Shown here: positions 1 through 6,709 of the stretch, in pieces
Layout of the letters: every line of letters starts with the position of its first letter
Numbering within the stretch: the first letter of the stretch is position 1
Source of the DNA: an uncultured Ruminococcus sp.
GTDB taxonomy: Bacteria; Bacillota; Clostridia; Oscillospirales; Ruminococcaceae
Length of the DNA stretch: 17,408 bases
Reading direction: 5' to 3'
Assembly: GCA_947175005.1 (NCBI GenBank)
Contig: CAMWLD010000009.1
Span: 1-17,408, forward strand
The notes under the pieces: model-generated
The model's input: the letters and a program-made list of their open reading frames with translations, nothing else
Database searches by the model: none
What the model was told of the DNA's origin: nothing
Position numbers and translations under genes: made by a program

Positions 1-3
1 ATC

Positions 4-1308
4 ATGAACGGCAGTTTCCCCGATGAAAAATTTGCGGGTTCGCTAAAAAAAGTCCTTTCGCTTGCCGAAAACACAAGCGGTCATTACAATAAAACCATTG
101 AAAAAAATCTTGCCGCTTCCCTTATTTTTTGGTGTTCCGCACTGCTGCCCACAGCATTGTCGGGCAGGGGTAAATTTATTTGTTCGGGAAATATCCGCCA
201 AAAGGAATATCTTTTCTGCTGTCTTGCATTTTTCTACGGATATGATGTGATGATATTGCTGCCGGAAGGCGATCTTTCACTGCCCTCGGGGCTTCTTGAT
301 ATTTCAAGTATCGTCACCCTTGGAGAATGCAGGAATACAGCCGTTCCCGAGTATTCCCGGGAGAATGTCTCCGCGGGAAATGCTTATGAGAATTATCACG
401 TGAATTTGAGTCATCCGAGCCGCCGTCCCGTAAGTGCACAGCAAACAGGAGCAAATATCCGCGGAAATATTAATGCAGTCAATTCCGTAAATTTACACGA
501 TAATTCTTCGGAAAATTATCATGTAAATTTAGATCACCCGAAACGCCGTCCGATAAATTCACAGCAAAATTTACAACATAATAACGGGAATATTACGGGA
601 AGCGCTGCCCCGAAAAATGTACCGTCGGAGCCTGCCCGTCCCGACCGTGTACATACAGCGCCGCAGCATAACAGTGTAAATATTCGGACAGATATTTCAC
701 GGCAGGAATCCCTGCGCCGCCCGGAGCTTACCTTTGAAGAACTGGCGCAGCTGGCGGAGTCGGTGGTCATGATAGAGACCGAGGACTCCCTTGGAAATGT
801 CACGGGCAGCGGCTCGGGAGTGGTAATAGACAGCAGGGGATATATCCTAACCAACTGCCATGTGGCGTGCCAAAGCAAAGCATACCGTGTGCGCATGGAA
901 AACGACAACTGCATTTACCGCACCGACCGTCTTTTAAAATATCACCCCAACAACGACCTGGCGGTAATACGGATAGACAGACCCATGAAGCCCCTTAAAA
1001 TATACAGCGGACAAAAAGAGCTTGTGCGCGGGCAGAAAGTGGTGGCTATAGGCAGTCCCCATGGGCTGTTCAACTCGGTTTCCGACGGGATAATCTCGGG
1101 ACTTCGCGTCATAGATGATGTGGACATGATCCAGTTCACCGCCCCCATTTCGGGAGGAAGCTCGGGGGGAGCGCTGCTGAATATGTACGGCGAGATCATA
1201 GGGATATGCACCGCCTCGCTGCGGGATTCCCAAAATATCAACATCGCCGTCAGCTATAAGCAGCTGATACCTTTTTGTCAAGGCTTTATTTCGGCAGACA
1301 GCCGATAA
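4..1308 (+). CDS. YceG-like module fused to trypsin-like (HtrA-type) serine protease; 5' end uncertain
   Basis: This reads as a two-part protein of at least 434 residues. The C-terminal part (about 245-430) is a trypsin-like serine protease of the HtrA/DegP fold. It has His286 in TNCHVA, Asp318 in NNDLAVI and Ser387 in GGSSGGAL, so the triad is intact. No PDZ domain follows. The N-terminal part (about 10-118) matches the last module of the next gene: a Leu-rich helix, a strand, then GYDVMILLPEGD and LGE...AVPEY, against GFDVLYFLPTGY and IGE...AVPDF there. That family is YceG, found in Ter-type stress clusters. Between them is a polar linker (about 119-240) with a duplicated motif. There is no signal peptide or membrane segment, so a cytoplasmic protease is likely. 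The frame is open to the left edge and no ribosome site can be seen, so the true start may lie outside. The substrate is unknown. Confidence 0.8.
   Translation: MNGSFPDEKFAGSLKKVLSLAENTSGHYNKTIEKNLAASLIFWCSALLPTALSGRGKFICSGNIRQKEYLFCCLAFFYGYDVMILLPEGDLSLPSGLLDISSIVTLGECRNTAVPEYSRENVSAGNAYENYHVNLSHPSRRPVSAQQTGANIRGNINAVNSVNLHDNSSENYHVNLDHPKRRPINSQQNLQHNNGNITGSAAPKNVPSEPARPDRVHTAPQHNSVNIRTDISRQESLRRPELTFEELAQLAESVVMIETEDSLGNVTGSGSGVVIDSRGYILTNCHVACQSKAYRVRMENDNCIYRTDRLLKYHPNNDLAVIRIDRPMKPLKIYSGQKELVRGQKVVAIGSPHGLFNSVSDGIISGLRVIDDVDMIQFTAPISGGSSGGALLNMYGEIIGICTASLRDSQNINIAVSYKQLIPFCQGFISADSR
388..567 (+). repeat. Duplicated ENYHVNL motif in the protease linker
   Basis: Two copies of the motif ENYHVNLxHPxRRPxxxQQ are encoded at 388-444 (residues 129-147) and 511-567 (residues 170-188), offset by 123 nt or 41 residues. 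The DNA of the two copies has diverged, mostly at third codon positions, which suggests the peptide has been kept. A weaker third trace (SVNIRTD...RRPELTF) lies at about residues 224-244, just before the protease domain. The spacing and the Asn/Gln-rich surroundings fit short binding or cleavage motifs in a flexible linker; that role is inference. Confidence 0.7.
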
Positions 1309-1389
1309 TTATTTTTACATATTTTTGATTTATTTGAGGAACAGTATTTTATGTCCTCTTACTTCTAACCTTTAAAAAGGAGCAGACCT

Positions 1390-3645
1390 ATGCAGTCGGA
1401 TAACAACAGCTTTACTTCTTGTAAGGCTCTTGATGATCTTCTGAACAAGCCCGATAATGTTAAGAACGGCGCCCCGAATTTTAAGGGCAGCTTTGTCAGG
1501 CTGACCCTGTATAATCCCGATATTGACCGCTTTATTGAGCGTTATTATAAGCTTTGCCGCAGGTGCGGCGGAGTATTTGAAAATAAGCTTGCAAACCCCT
1601 CGGCCGAGGAGACCGCCCATAGTTTGGCGGCTTTAAAGGGAAATTTTTCTCCCTCCGAGGCTTATATTTCGGGCTGCCTTAAAAATGCGCTTTCCCTTGA
1701 AGGAATTCTTTGCGGCAGACTTGCGGAGGAAATTTCCCGCTGCCTTTGCGATACCGAAAAAAAGGGTATGAACGATAATATCCGCAAAAATGTTTTTGTA
1801 AAATTTCTTTGCTGGCTGAAAAAATATTTTGAAGCTTCTCTTTCGGCAATACCCCGGGGAGAGACCCCTAAGCTGCTGTATTTTGCAGACCCGGGCAAGC
1901 ATGATCTCTGGCTGCTTGGCGTGCTTTCAAAATGCGGCTTTGATGTGCTGCTTATTTTAAGGGACGAGGCTGCCTATAACGCTGCCGACCCTACAGGGGC
2001 ATTGTCTGTAAAAGCGGAACCGGGCGGTATAAGCTTTCCCAAGGATTATTCCCTTGATAAATTCAAAAGCTATTATGACAGCTGCGACAGGCTTATTGCG
2101 GATTTTTCACGTGATGTAAAAACCGAGATTATCCCCAACGTATGGCTTAGCGGTGAGCTTTTAAAGGACATTGAACGCTCTCCCGAAAGCAGAGGAAGCA
2201 TTTGCAATAATGCAGGAAGCAGGATATTCACCCTTTACGGCAGAATAAATGGAGCAGAGGATAAAAACGCCTACCTTGCGGAGCTGTACAATATGTACCT
2301 GCGGCTAAAGGCACAGCGGCGTGTGCTGGTGATAGACGAGGGAATAAAGCCTCCCTCAAATGATGAGATAGCCGCTGTCCGCAGAGGGAATTACAGCGAT
2401 GTTTTTTCCCTTATAAAGGATCTGTCGAAAAATATCGTTCATTCCTCCGCACAGCTGCAAGGCCTTATGAGAAAGGCTTTCGGGGAGGTCATGCTGGAGT
2501 ATTTCGAGAACAAAAAGGACGTGCGCCGCGCACTGGCAAAGGCGGTTTATCTGCTTTGCTGGCTGAAGCGTTACCAGTTCGAGCTTTTTTCCGGCTGGAA
2601 AGCCCCCGAAACTGCCGTCCTGCTTTTTATGGGCGGCTGCAAGGACGGCAAGGAATCGCTGTTTTTAAAGCTTATTTCCCGTCTGCCTGCGGACGTGCTG
2701 ATCTTTGCTCCCGATCTTGAAAAAAAATGCGCGCTCCATGACCCGAGGCTTTTTGAGCGCAATTTTGTGAATTCCTTTCCCGTGCAGAAATTCCCGCGGG
2801 ATGAGGCCGCTTTGCAAATGGGCACTGTCGCCTTTTACGCCGAGCGTGAGCTGGACGGTATGCTTTACAATGACACGGGACTTTACCGCAATCAGCAGTT
2901 CACCAAAGCAAATTCCCTGCGCCTGCGGAGCACCTATGAGGAAATAGCCCTTTTGTGGAACGAAGAAGTCAAGTACCGCCCCAATTTTACCGCTTCGGGA
3001 GGCACGGCGGTCATTCCCGTTATTGCCGCAAAAATTTCGGGAGTAAAGGACAAGGACGTTAAAAATTACTGGGACAATATCTACGATCTTATCACCGAGG
3101 ACACGGCTGTTATAGCCAATTCTCCTATTATTTCCGAGAAATATCCCGGCAGCGCGGGCCATATTGTTGACCGAAGCGGCAGGCTGCAAATTCGTGATAT
3201 AAAGCAAAATTCCGCTTACCGCTACGGCTTTTTAAGCGAAGAACGTCAGGACTATATTCTGGAAAAAATAAAGCTGCTGATCGAAGCTTCTCCACTTACT
3301 CCCGCCGAGACCGCTGCGGTAGGATTGTCCCTTAGCAGCGAGCTTTTGCGGGTGATACAGAAATTTGACTTCACGGGAAAAAATCCCAAGCTTATCTACA
3401 TCAACACCACCGAGACCGTGATAACTCCCGAAGACAGCGTTATAACAGCGCTGCTCGGTCTGCTTGGCTTTGACGTGCTCTATTTCCTGCCCACTGGATA
3501 CCGCTGCGCAGAAAGCTATTTGAAGCCGGGTGCGATAGAGGAGCATAAGATAGGGGAGTATATGTTTGACCTTGCCGTTCCCGATTTTAAAAATTACCGC
3601 CGCACAAAGCGGAAAGGTTCTATTTTTGACAGGTTTTTTAAGTGA
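1390..3645 (+). CDS. YceG family protein with three related modules
   Basis: This 751-residue protein is recognised as the YceG type (described as a putative component of a biosynthetic module in Ter-related operons; Bacillus yceG lies with yceC-F and yceH). Three segments share one pattern, helix LxxLCWLKxxF, a strand, then a helix ending in GFDVLxxLP. They are at about 138-192 (PKLLYF, GFDVLLIL), 385-443 (ETAVLLF, PADVLIFAP) and 645-703 (PKLIYI, GFDVLYFLP). Each looks like a Rossmann-type alpha/beta unit. No catalytic motif is obvious and no signal or membrane segment is seen. The start is ATG 1390, 8 nt after AAGGAG. It follows the protease fusion by 81 nt on the same strand with no terminator between, so the two are probably co-transcribed. 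Its biochemical activity is not established; family membership is fairly sure, the module count is my reading. Confidence 0.75.
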   Translation: MQSDNNSFTSCKALDDLLNKPDNVKNGAPNFKGSFVRLTLYNPDIDRFIERYYKLCRRCGGVFENKLANPSAEETAHSLAALKGNFSPSEAYISGCLKNALSLEGILCGRLAEEISRCLCDTEKKGMNDNIRKNVFVKFLCWLKKYFEASLSAIPRGETPKLLYFADPGKHDLWLLGVLSKCGFDVLLILRDEAAYNAADPTGALSVKAEPGGISFPKDYSLDKFKSYYDSCDRLIADFSRDVKTEIIPNVWLSGELLKDIERSPESRGSICNNAGSRIFTLYGRINGAEDKNAYLAELYNMYLRLKAQRRVLVIDEGIKPPSNDEIAAVRRGNYSDVFSLIKDLSKNIVHSSAQLQGLMRKAFGEVMLEYFENKKDVRRALAKAVYLLCWLKRYQFELFSGWKAPETAVLLFMGGCKDGKESLFLKLISRLPADVLIFAPDLEKKCALHDPRLFERNFVNSFPVQKFPRDEAALQMGTVAFYAERELDGMLYNDTGLYRNQQFTKANSLRLRSTYEEIALLWNEEVKYRPNFTASGGTAVIPVIAAKISGVKDKDVKNYWDNIYDLITEDTAVIANSPIISEKYPGSAGHIVDRSGRLQIRDIKQNSAYRYGFLSEERQDYILEKIKLLIEASPLTPAETAAVGLSLSSELLRVIQKFDFTGKNPKLIYINTTETVITPEDSVITALLGLLGFDVLYFLPTGYRCAESYLKPGAIEEHKIGEYMFDLAVPDFKNYRRTKRKGSIFDRFFK

Positions 3646-3716
3646 ACAAAAATATCGGAAATAAAAAAATAGCCTGCTCGGTCACGATTGCTGTGAACCG
3701 TCGGGTCTGACGGCAT

Positions 3717-3768
3717 AAAAAACGACAGCCTAACCGTATGTGATATATCGGTTCGGCTGTCGTTTTTT
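3717..3768. terminator. Bidirectional rho-independent terminator
   Basis: The arms 3717-3736 and 3749-3768 pair over CGACAGCC/GGCTGTCG and AACCG/CGGTT with one mismatch and a 12-nt loop. They are flanked by six A on one side and six T on the other, so the hairpin works in both directions. It ends the converging YceG operon (+) and bioY (-). A smaller hairpin CCGTC/GACGG lies just upstream at 3698-3713. Confidence 0.92.
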
Positions 3769-3817
3769 ATGTGTAAAATTATTCTTATTCCTTGCAGCAG
3801 ACGTTTATTTAAAAGGC

Positions 3818-4426
3818 TTATACCTGCCGTGAATTTTTTGACCCGAGATATATTCTTTTCCCTACAGCCTCGCAGGCAAAATATGCAGCGCCCACCGAAA
3901 GGACATCCTTTATCAGAAAGGGAGCGGACACCGCCCAAAAGCTGCTCCAAAATCCGCCGCCGTTTATAGCCGACCATTGAAGTATGCCGCATATATGGCA
4001 AGCTGCCATTCCGAGAACACCCAAGGCAATTGCCGCAGAATGAGAGAACCAAACCCGCCGGTAACCCTCCGGCTTGCCCGAAGCAAGCCATTTTCCCGCC
4101 GTCGTTCCCGCTCCGCACAAAAATGCCATAGGTATAAATCCCCAAATAAATCCCCCCGACTGTCCTACGACCGAGCCGAAGCCCCCGTGAAATCCCGCAA
4201 AAACAGGCGCTCCCGCCGCCCCCAGCAGCATATACACCGCCATGGAGACCGCCCCTTTTTTCGCTCCCAGCATATACCCCACCAGCGCCGCCCCAAAGGT
4301 TTGCAGCGTCACGGGCACGCCTCCGGGCAATGGCAGTGATATTTGTGACAGCACCGACATTACCGCCGCAAACAGCGCAATATAGGCGATGTCACGGGTC
4401 TCAAATTTTGATACATTGTTTTTCAA
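3818..4426 (-). CDS. bioY: BioY, biotin uptake substrate-binding membrane protein
   Basis: BioY is the S component of the biotin ECF transporter in the cell membrane. The 202-residue protein has the family's usual length and about six hydrophobic segments. Near the start it has the signature GGVPVTLQTFGAALVGYMLG followed by GAxxG/YMLLGAAGAPVFAGFxGG, typical of BioY. No ATG is near the N-terminus; translation appears to start at TTG 4426, 8 nt after the weak ribosome site GGAAAGAAG (4435-4443). It is monocistronic, so the energising EcfA/T units would be shared and encoded elsewhere. A consensus promoter and BirA-like operator lie upstream, which supports control by biotin. Confidence 0.93.
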   Translation of the reverse strand: MKNNVSKFETRDIAYIALFAAVMSVLSQISLPLPGGVPVTLQTFGAALVGYMLGAKKGAVSMAVYMLLGAAGAPVFAGFHGGFGSVVGQSGGFIWGFIPMAFLCGAGTTAGKWLASGKPEGYRRVWFSHSAAIALGVLGMAACHICGILQWSAINGGGFWSSFWAVSAPFLIKDVLSVGAAYFACEAVGKRIYLGSKNSRQV

Positions 4427-4464
4427 GGTGATCGCTTCTTTCCGTTTTGCTTAATTCTTTAATC

Positions 4465-4493
4465 ATTATAGCACGTTAAATCAAATTTGTCAA
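4465..4493 (-). promoter_or_regulatory. bioY promoter
   Basis: On the minus strand the -35 TTGACA (4488-4493) and -10 TATAAT (4465-4470) match the sigma-A consensus exactly with a 17-nt spacer. The -10 box lies about 40 nt upstream of the TTG start. The -35 box lies inside the left half of the BirA-like operator. Confidence 0.9.
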
Positions 4494-4518
4494 CCGATTT
4501 TATTGTATTAGTATACAA
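4487..4518. promoter_or_regulatory. Candidate BirA (biotin repressor) operator
   Basis: Half sites TTGTCAACC (4487-4495) and AGTATACAA (4510-4518) form an imperfect inverted repeat with a 14-nt spacer. Known Firmicute BirA sites have 9-nt half sites of the TTGTnAACC type separated by 14-15 nt. The site covers the bioY -35 box, so bound BirA-biotinyl-AMP would block the promoter. Half-site identity is partial, but position and gene agree. Confidence 0.75.
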
Positions 4519-4742
4519 TTATCCGCGCTTTTACAATTAATATTTATTTTAAAACGTCATTGTCAAGGTGATTTCCCTAAACATAGCCATTTTAGCATAA
4601 ATGCTCAACTCACAGGAATGTCAACCTGATTTGCATATAAAGTTGTCAATCTGCATAAAATTCAGAATAACAGGGGATCATAACACTTTTATAGAATATT
4701 TCGGGAAAAAATTAAATTTTTAAAAAGATTTTTCCAAACCCC
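4519..4742. other. AT-rich spacer between bioY promoter and tRNA promoter
   Basis: About 220 bases of AT-rich sequence with no convincing open frame, hairpin terminator or repeat. Only a tiny AGCATAAATGCT palindrome (near 4594-4605) stands out. Confidence 0.5.
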
Positions 4743-4771
4743 TTTACAAAGATAAAATAATGTGATATAAT
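4743..4771 (+). promoter_or_regulatory. tRNA-Pro promoter
   Basis: The -35 TTTACA (4743-4748) and -10 TATAAT (4766-4771) are 17 nt apart. The tRNA 5' end is 11 nt after the -10 box, so the transcript has only a few leader bases. Confidence 0.85.
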
Positions 4772-4782
4772 GGTAATGTTAT

Positions 4783-4856
4783 CGAGGTGTGGCTCAGTTT
4801 GGTAGAGCGCTTCGTTCGGGACGAAGAGGCCGTGGGTTCGAGTCCCGTCACCTCGA
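4783..4856 (+). tRNA. tRNA-Pro (anticodon CGG)
   Basis: The 74-nt sequence folds as a cloverleaf. The acceptor stem is CGAGGTG (4783-4789) with CACCTCG (4849-4855), the D arm is GCTC/GAGC, and the anticodon arm is CTTCG-TTCGGGA-CGAAG with anticodon CGG at 4817-4819. The T loop is TTCGAGT and the discriminator is A4856. The C1-G72 pair and G37 next to the anticodon are typical of proline tRNAs. The next bases are CTT, so the CCA end is not encoded and must be added by the CCA-adding enzyme. It stands alone with its own promoter and terminator. Confidence 0.97.
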
Positions 4857-4860
4857 CTTA

Positions 4861-4900
4861 AATATCCGCAAGCGGAAAATGCTTGCGGATATTTTTATTT
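4861..4900 (+). terminator. Terminator of the tRNA-Pro unit
   Basis: A perfect 13-bp stem, AATATCCGCAAGC (4861-4873) with GCTTGCGGATATT (4881-4893), and a 7-nt loop is followed by a T-rich tail. It begins four bases after the tRNA 3' end. Confidence 0.93.
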
Positions 4901-4979
4901 TCAATTTGCTTGCAATTCATTCCTTCATCGTCAGGTCAGCCACTCGCCTGTACAGCGAAAAAACTAACCGATAAAGCTA

Positions 4980-5008
4980 TGGACTTTATCCGTCCGCTAT
5001 GATATAAT
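4980..5008 (+). promoter_or_regulatory. Promoter of the methyltransferase-NUDIX operon
   Basis: A -10 TATAAT (5003-5008) lies 17 nt after TGGACT (4980-4985), which matches TTGACA at four of six positions. The start codon is about 22 nt downstream of the -10 box. The encoded XRE domain could repress its own promoter, which would suit a weak -35; that is inference. Confidence 0.65.
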
Positions 5009-5030
5009 ATTATCACCGGGAGGGATGAAT

Positions 5031-6152
5031 ATGGATAAAACAGTTATAAATTTAAGACTTGCCGAATTAAGGCGTGCAAAGCATATCACGCAAACCGAGC
5101 TTGCGGAAAAGATCGGGACAACATTTCAGACGATAAGCAAATGGGAAAACGGCATAACCATGCCCGATATAACCATGCTTCCTGTGCTGGCGGACTATTT
5201 TGATATTTCCGTTGACGAGCTGCTTGGGCTTAAACCGCTGAAAGACGATGTTTATTTATCGGAGGAAACCGATTCGGAGGATTTTTGGGATAAGCATTCG
5301 GAATATATTATGCGTTCAAGAGCCGAAAGCTGGAATGACGATTATCTCGGATTTCTTATCCGTGAAGTCTGGAAGATAGAAAGTAAAGTAAGCGTCCTTG
5401 ACTGCGGCTGCGGCTACGGATATTTTGCCCCCATACTGATGAAGCACCTGCCCGAGGGCAGCAGCTATACGGGTGTGGATTTTTCACAGGCAATGACCGA
5501 GCAGGCTCAAAGGCTGATAAACAATCACAATTTAAGCGGCAGGATAATCAAATGCGATTTCCTCCAAAGTGATTTCAAAGGTATGTTTGATGTTGTTATC
5601 TGCCAGTCTGTTCTGCGGCATATCGGAAATTCAAGGGCATTTATAAGCAAAATGGCGGAGGCTGCCGCAGAGGGCGGGCTTATTGTATGCATTGATACAA
5701 ACCGTGAGCTGGAATGCAGCGGACTGTATATTGACGGAATGGATTACGGAGAGCTCTGCGACCGCAGCGGTGCCATAAAGCACTGGAGATCGGAGCTTGA
5801 AAATTCCGCCAGGGATTATGCTGCCGCTATGCGAAGCGCTTATATAATGCGTGAACTGAACCTTTCGGATATTGATATCCGAATGAACGACAGGGTGGCG
5901 TTTGTATGCCCCGAACAGGAAAATTACAGCGAAAGACTGGAGGACTTTATTGCCTCAAAAAGCCTGTGGTATTCCGATGAGGGCGAGGCGGTGGAAAGGC
6001 TTGTCAATCACGGCATGACAAGAAGCGAAGCAGAGGCTTATGTCGGGAAACCGGGCAAAATTTGCGAATACCTGAAAAGCAACGCAGGCAGCGCAGCCTT
6101 TACGCAGTTTAAAGGAAAAACGATCACATTCGGCAGGAAAGGAAGGGAATGA
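5031..6152 (+). CDS. XRE-family HTH fused to SAM-dependent methyltransferase
   Basis: The 373-residue protein has two recognisable parts. Residues about 5-67 are an XRE/Cro-C1-type helix-turn-helix (RLAELRRAKHITQTELAE, then TISKWENG and PDITMLPVLADYF). Residues about 115-225 are a class I methyltransferase with motif I VLDCGCGYGYF, an acidic motif II ending in GVDFS, and CDF before the FDVVIC strand. The last about 140 residues match nothing I can name. The protein probably binds DNA and methylates a small molecule or other acceptor; the substrate is not visible. Start: ATG 5031 lies 6 nt after GGGAGGG (5018-5024). The in-frame ATG at 5025 touches that ribosome site and is unlikely. Its stop overlaps the NUDIX gene in ATGA, so the two are translationally coupled. 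Confidence 0.85.
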   Translation: MDKTVINLRLAELRRAKHITQTELAEKIGTTFQTISKWENGITMPDITMLPVLADYFDISVDELLGLKPLKDDVYLSEETDSEDFWDKHSEYIMRSRAESWNDDYLGFLIREVWKIESKVSVLDCGCGYGYFAPILMKHLPEGSSYTGVDFSQAMTEQAQRLINNHNLSGRIIKCDFLQSDFKGMFDVVICQSVLRHIGNSRAFISKMAEAAAEGGLIVCIDTNRELECSGLYIDGMDYGELCDRSGAIKHWRSELENSARDYAAAMRSAYIMRELNLSDIDIRMNDRVAFVCPEQENYSERLEDFIASKSLWYSDEGEAVERLVNHGMTRSEAEAYVGKPGKICEYLKSNAGSAAFTQFKGKTITFGRKGRE

Positions 6153-6601
6153 ATATGGATAATTACAGCTTATCTGTGGGAGTTATAGTGATAAATGATA
6201 ATATGGTCTTACTGGTAAAGCACAATTACGGCAGCGCAAACGGAAAATATTTAAATCCGGGCGGCTACCTAAAGGAGGGAGAATTGCCCGAGGAAGCCGC
6301 AATACGTGAGGTGTTTGAGGAAACAAAAGTAAAAATCGCTCCCGTTGGAATGATAGCCCTCCGCTGCCGCAGCAATGAATGGTATCTGGTATTCAAAGCC
6401 AATTACGTTGACGGCGAGCCTGAGGCAAATCCCTCCGAAAACAGTGACGCAGTGTTTATGGATATAGCCGAGGCACTGGCAAACCCTATTGTAACGGATA
6501 CGGCAAAATCCCTTATCCGTGCGGCAGCGGCAAATAAAATTATTCCCTCTGTGGATTGCCGTAAAAATCGTGTAATCTATTCGGTCGATAATATTGAATA
6601 A
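6149..6601 (+). CDS. NUDIX hydrolase
   Basis: The 150-residue protein has a single NUDIX fold that hydrolyses a nucleoside diphosphate linked to another group. The NUDIX box spans about residues 39-61: G39, E45, R53-E54-V55, then E57-E58, which supply metal binding. The usual Gly after EE-x is Lys60 (EETKV), a small departure. The substrate cannot be told. The start is ATG 6149, which shares ATGA with the stop of the methyltransferase gene, or ATG 6155 two codons later, better spaced from AGGAAGGG. The second would give 148 residues. Its coupling to a methyltransferase suggests that both act in one small modification or clean-up step, which is inference. Confidence 0.88.
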   Translation: MNMDNYSLSVGVIVINDNMVLLVKHNYGSANGKYLNPGGYLKEGELPEEAAIREVFEETKVKIAPVGMIALRCRSNEWYLVFKANYVDGEPEANPSENSDAVFMDIAEALANPIVTDTAKSLIRAAAANKIIPSVDCRKNRVIYSVDNIE

Positions 6602-6653
6602 GGTATATGCAGAACATATTTATAACTTTTTATCAATTCCGCAAACGTGGAAA

Positions 6654-6681
6654 TGTTTTTGCTCTTTTCATATGATACAAT
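6654..6681 (+). promoter_or_regulatory. Possible promoter of the AraC-phosphotransferase gene
   Basis: A TACAAT -10 (6676-6681) lies 29 nt upstream of the start, but the -35 region (TGTTTT, 6654-6659, 16-nt spacer) is poor, as is common for activator-dependent promoters. GCAAAC (6641-6646) and GTTTTTGC (6655-6662) form a weak inverted repeat that could be a binding site for the encoded AraC domain. Confidence 0.4.
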
Positions 6682-6709
6682 AAAGATATCCCGGGAAAGG
6701 AGGACTGTT

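Noticed and set aside
1355-1372. Five-codon ORF (MSSYF) between the two YceG-type genes
   Set aside because: A GAGGA lies upstream but the frame is too short to support; it is probably chance.
3977-4339. 120-codon + strand frame opposite bioY
   Set aside because: It is Arg/Pro-rich antisense of a typical BioY protein, with no ribosome site.
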